5,947 nucleotides of DNA from Candidatus Thiosymbion ectosymbiont of Robbea hypermnestra (GTDB lineage Bacteria; Pseudomonadota; Gammaproteobacteria; Chromatiales; Chromatiaceae), in the NCBI GenBank assembly GCA_020443945.1, contig JAIZWN010000701.1:1-5947 (forward strand), in the 5' to 3' direction. Each line of letters opens with the position of its first letter. The first letter of the stretch is position 1. Positions 4,139 to 5,947 of this stretch are shown here, piece by piece. The notes beneath the pieces were generated by a model. The model worked only from the letters and a program-made list of their open reading frames with translations. It had not been told where the DNA came from and searched no databases. The position numbers and the translations under genes were made by a program.

Positions 4139-5431
4139 TCAGCCCGTGGCGGGGCCGATGGGCAGCAGTTCCGGGGCGTGGGTGAGTATGGTCAGGCGGG
4201 CGTCCGGCCCCTGTCGCCGCAGGGCCTCTTCCACCGCCCAGGCGAGGGTCGGCGCGTGGGTGTGGCCGAGTTTTGCCTTCTCCTCCGGCGTGATGCCGGG
4301 GGAGTAGTTGATGATGGAGGCCTTCTCCCGGACCATGGCCCAGGCGATGGCCAACGCGCAGGCGACCCCGTTGGTGAGGCGTCCTTCCCGGTAGGCGGCC
4401 TTGATGTCCTGGGACGACCAGGCGGTGAAGTCCAGGAGCTCGGTATGCACCGGGCTGACCCCTTCCGGTGCCGGCGTGCAGACGATGATGGCGCCCCCCG
4501 GCTTGACCATGCGTTGCGCCGGATACAGGGATTTGTGGGACTGCCAGAAGTCCAGGTCGCAGGGGTAGGAGTTGGCCAGCACGATGTCCGGGACCTCCTG
4601 GTAGGCGACCCCATAGAGCGCCCGCGCCAGCTCGACCCCCGCCCGGAAGGTGGAGCGCATCGATCCGAAGAAGATACCCACCACGCCGCCCGCGTCGTTC
4701 ATCACCACATTGAAGATGGTCCGCAGGCCGACCCGGTCGGCCATATCGTCCATGTCCCGGCGCACCGGGTTGTCCTCGATGCCGAGATAGGAGTCGCCGC
4801 CGCCCTCGCAGGAGAGGAGATGGGTCTGTGCGGTGGTGCGGTCCCCGCACACCCCCGGCTGGATGATCTTGGACGAGCCGGAAAAGCCCGGAATATGGTG
4901 GGGCACGATGGCGCCCAAGCCGATGATCACATCCGCCTCCACCACCGCTCGGTTGACCAGGAGCGGCGTGCCCTGGGACGAGGCGCCGAGAGCCACCAGG
5001 GCCTGGGGGTCCCGCCATTCGTGATTGAAGACCCGGATCTGTTCGCAGACGGCGGCGCCCGCCTTGGCCCGTAGCTCCTCCTCCGTCATATACCGATGGG
5101 TGCCCAGGGCCATGATGCAGGCGATCCGGTCATCGGGCACCCCGGCCGCGCGCAGGCGCCGCAGCAGGGCCGGCAGCATGCGATCCACGGGGGTGAGGCG
5201 GGTGGTGTCGTCGCTGACGATCAGGACCCGATCGCCGGGCTTCACCCAATCCTCCAGCGGGGGCTGGTCGATGGGTGCGTCCAAAGCGGCCTCGATGGCC
5301 ACATCCAGGTCCGGCACCGCCCGACTCGGCCGCGGGCTCAGGACCTCGGCCAGGTTCCGGTCCGGGACCTCCAGCGCATAGGGTTCGCCCCCGAAGGGGA
5401 TCGTCAGAATCGCCATTTGTGTGATATTCAT
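4139..5431 (-). CDS. larA: LarA-family nickel-pincer racemase/epimerase
   Basis: This protein of about 430 residues belongs to the LarA (lactate racemase, DUF2088) superfamily, cytoplasmic enzymes that racemise or epimerise 2-hydroxyacids with a nickel-pincer nucleotide. All key positions of L. plantarum LarA (424 aa) are kept: DDTTR (residues 74-78), H112 in GTHR, H178 in PHHIPGFSG, cofactor-anchoring K188 in GSSK, nickel ligand H204 in TTAQTH, and K300 in QSHK. The usual GGAK around the lysine is GSSK, which points to a sub-group other than classical lactate racemase. The start was taken at the ATG at 5431 (weak TGAG site upstream). A GTG at 5458 would extend it into a repeat, and an ATG at 5416 would shorten it. 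The cofactor genes larB, larC and larE are not in the window. Family is certain; substrate is open. Confidence 0.85.
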   Translation of the reverse strand: MNITQMAILTIPFGGEPYALEVPDRNLAEVLSPRPSRAVPDLDVAIEAALDAPIDQPPLEDWVKPGDRVLIVSDDTTRLTPVDRMLPALLRRLRAAGVPDDRIACIMALGTHRYMTEEELRAKAGAAVCEQIRVFNHEWRDPQALVALGASSQGTPLLVNRAVVEADVIIGLGAIVPHHIPGFSGSSKIIQPGVCGDRTTAQTHLLSCEGGGDSYLGIEDNPVRRDMDDMADRVGLRTIFNVVMNDAGGVVGIFFGSMRSTFRAGVELARALYGVAYQEVPDIVLANSYPCDLDFWQSHKSLYPAQRMVKPGGAIIVCTPAPEGVSPVHTELLDFTAWSSQDIKAAYREGRLTNGVACALAIAWAMVREKASIINYSPGITPEEKAKLGHTHAPTLAWAVEEALRRQGPDARLTILTHAPELLPIGPATG

Positions 5432-5439
5432 TTTTCTCA

Positions 5440-5462
5440 CACCAAGCCACAAAGACACGAAG
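5440..5462. repeat. Left bracketing repeat of the GxxExxY cassette
   Basis: CACCAAGC followed by CACAAAGACACGAAG (5448-5462) matches the inverse complement of 5859-5882 (CACTAAGTCACAAAG aligned at 12 of 15). It fills the gap between the GxxExxY stop and the larA start, ending nine bases before the larA ATG. Confidence 0.5.
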
Positions 5463-5464
5463 AA

Positions 5465-5848
5465 TTACTCTATATTGCCGTTGATAATCCGCGAGATACC
5501 ATCTTTCATCAGTGCTTCACCAAAGTTCAATAAGTACCCGAGCTTCATTCCAGTTAGACGCAAGTAAGTAAGCACCTGCTTCTTGTGAGTCCTCGTAGTT
5601 TGTTCGACTGATTTCAGCTCTAAGAGTACCTTGTTTTCCGCAATGAGATCGGCACGGAACCCTTCATTGAAACAAATTCCATGAAATTCGATGGCAATGG
5701 GAACCTGACGCTCGACACGCAAACCACGTTCCTGAAGCTGATGGGCCAAAATCACTTCATAGACGGTCTCAAGCAGTCCGGAGCCGAGCTCCATGTGCAT
5801 TTGTATTGCACAGTCAACGACGATCTTACCGATGTCATTCTCGTTCAT
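5465..5848 (-). CDS. GxxExxY protein (PD-(D/E)XK nuclease-like)
   Basis: This 127-residue protein carries the name-giving motif G-L-L-E-T-V-Y inside LGSGLLETVYEVILAHQL (about residues 20-37). It also has a nuclease-like core, RADLIAENKVLLELKSVE, in which D, E and K fit the PD-(D/E)-X-E-X-K arrangement. The family is widespread, small and functionally uncharacterised. I prefer the ATG at 5848 (MNENDIGKIVV) because AAAGGG lies eight bases upstream; the ATG at 5854 would be only two bases from it. The gene is AT-richer than larA. It is bracketed by inverted short repeats and stops 33 bases before the larA start on the same strand, so read-through into larA is possible. A group II intron end begins just upstream on the other strand. 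The family call is firm; the role is unknown. Confidence 0.85.
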   Translation of the reverse strand: MNENDIGKIVVDCAIQMHMELGSGLLETVYEVILAHQLQERGLRVERQVPIAIEFHGICFNEGFRADLIAENKVLLELKSVEQTTRTHKKQVLTYLRLTGMKLGYLLNFGEALMKDGISRIINGNIE

Positions 5849-5858
5849 ATTCATATCC

Positions 5859-5882
5859 CTTTGTGACTTAGTGTCTTTGGTG
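5859..5882. repeat. Right bracketing repeat of the GxxExxY cassette
   Basis: CTTTGTGACTTAGTG then TCTTTGGTG is the inverse partner of 5440-5462. In a second register TTAGTGTCTTTG (5868-5879) matches TTCGTGTCTTTG of the other copy at 11 of 12. The last three bases overlap the putative intron start, so the intron seems to have entered this repeat. Confidence 0.5.
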
Positions 5883-5947
5883 CGCCAGGCAAAGCCTGGT
5901 CAGTCTAGCAACCTGAAAGGAGGTTGCCATGTAAATTGCTGATGAGA
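5880..5947 (+). mobile_element. 5' end of a group II intron (cut by the window edge)
   Basis: The segment opens with GTGCG (5880-5884), the usual bacterial group II intron 5' terminus. A hairpin follows at once: CCAGGC (5885-5890) with GCCTGG (5894-5899). Next come CAGTCTA and a second hairpin, GCAACCT (5908-5914) with AGGTTGC (5921-5927), whose loop is GAAAGG, and then CATGTAAATT. The Lactococcus Ll.LtrB intron, as I recall it, has the same order: GUGCG, CCC/GGG hairpin, GUCAAG, hairpin with UUAAGG loop, UCUGUAAGAU. Domain I would continue outside the window. The catalytic domain V and the reverse-transcriptase gene cannot be seen here, so the call rests on the start motif and structural order. 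Confidence 0.6.

Noticed and set aside
4067..5074. 335-codon plus-strand frame opposite larA
   Set aside because: It lies opposite a gene with all LarA catalytic motifs, and its own translation is low-complexity, rich in glycine, arginine and histidine. It is a shadow frame.
5911..5935. AAGGAGG followed by ATG-TAA as a minimal start-stop ORF
   Set aside because: The same bases are better explained by the second hairpin loop and following strand of a group II intron domain I.
5939..5945. CTGATGA as a hammerhead ribozyme core
   Set aside because: A 7-mer is expected about once by chance in a window of this size, and no adjoining stem I is present. The context fits a group II intron.

Overview
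This window looks like an accessory stretch of a gammaproteobacterial chromosome, plausibly a Chromatiales-type (purple or colourless sulfur) bacterium. The evidence is a typical gammaproteobacterial Fur, a porin next to FeoC, GC-rich core genes, and many short palindromic repeats of the REP/RAYT kind. The lineage is inferred from style; nothing in the window fixes it.

Layout. Positions 1-1395 are a mobile-element graveyard. They hold an IS3-like terminal repeat (51-75), a 173-bp relic with REP ends that keeps the last ~50 codons of a REP-associated transposase (278-450), and a SymE-family toxin gene (662-862) with its own terminator. These are followed by a 67-bp REP palindrome (902-968), a promoter with an overlapping Fur-box-like site (980-1008), a second palindrome family (1099-1168), a lone REP arm (1180-1207) and the 3' scrap of an unidentified gene (1195-1332). 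Positions 1396-2797 hold an outer-membrane porin and feoC, 34 nt apart and probably co-transcribed; feoA and feoB are not in the window. Positions 2798-3155 hold further palindromes of different families. Next come fur (GTG start, 3156-3572) and a small cupin gene (3645-3983). Convergent to these, on the minus strand, is a LarA-type nickel racemase/epimerase gene (4139-5431), and upstream of it a GxxExxY (PD-(D/E)XK-like) gene (5465-5848) bracketed by inverted short repeats. The window ends in what looks like the 5' end of a group II intron on the plus strand (from 5880), inserted in one of those bracketing repeats.

Functionally, the middle is an iron-handling neighbourhood: a Fur-box promoter, a porin, FeoC (partner of the ferrous transporter FeoB) and Fur itself. 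I infer that an iron-regulated operon was remodelled by repeat insertion, which separated its promoter from the porin-feoC pair and possibly removed feoAB. The cupin and LarA-like proteins are metal-dependent enzymes or metal-binding proteins of uncertain substrate. Both edges (symE, GxxExxY, intron, IS end) are lower-GC accessory material.
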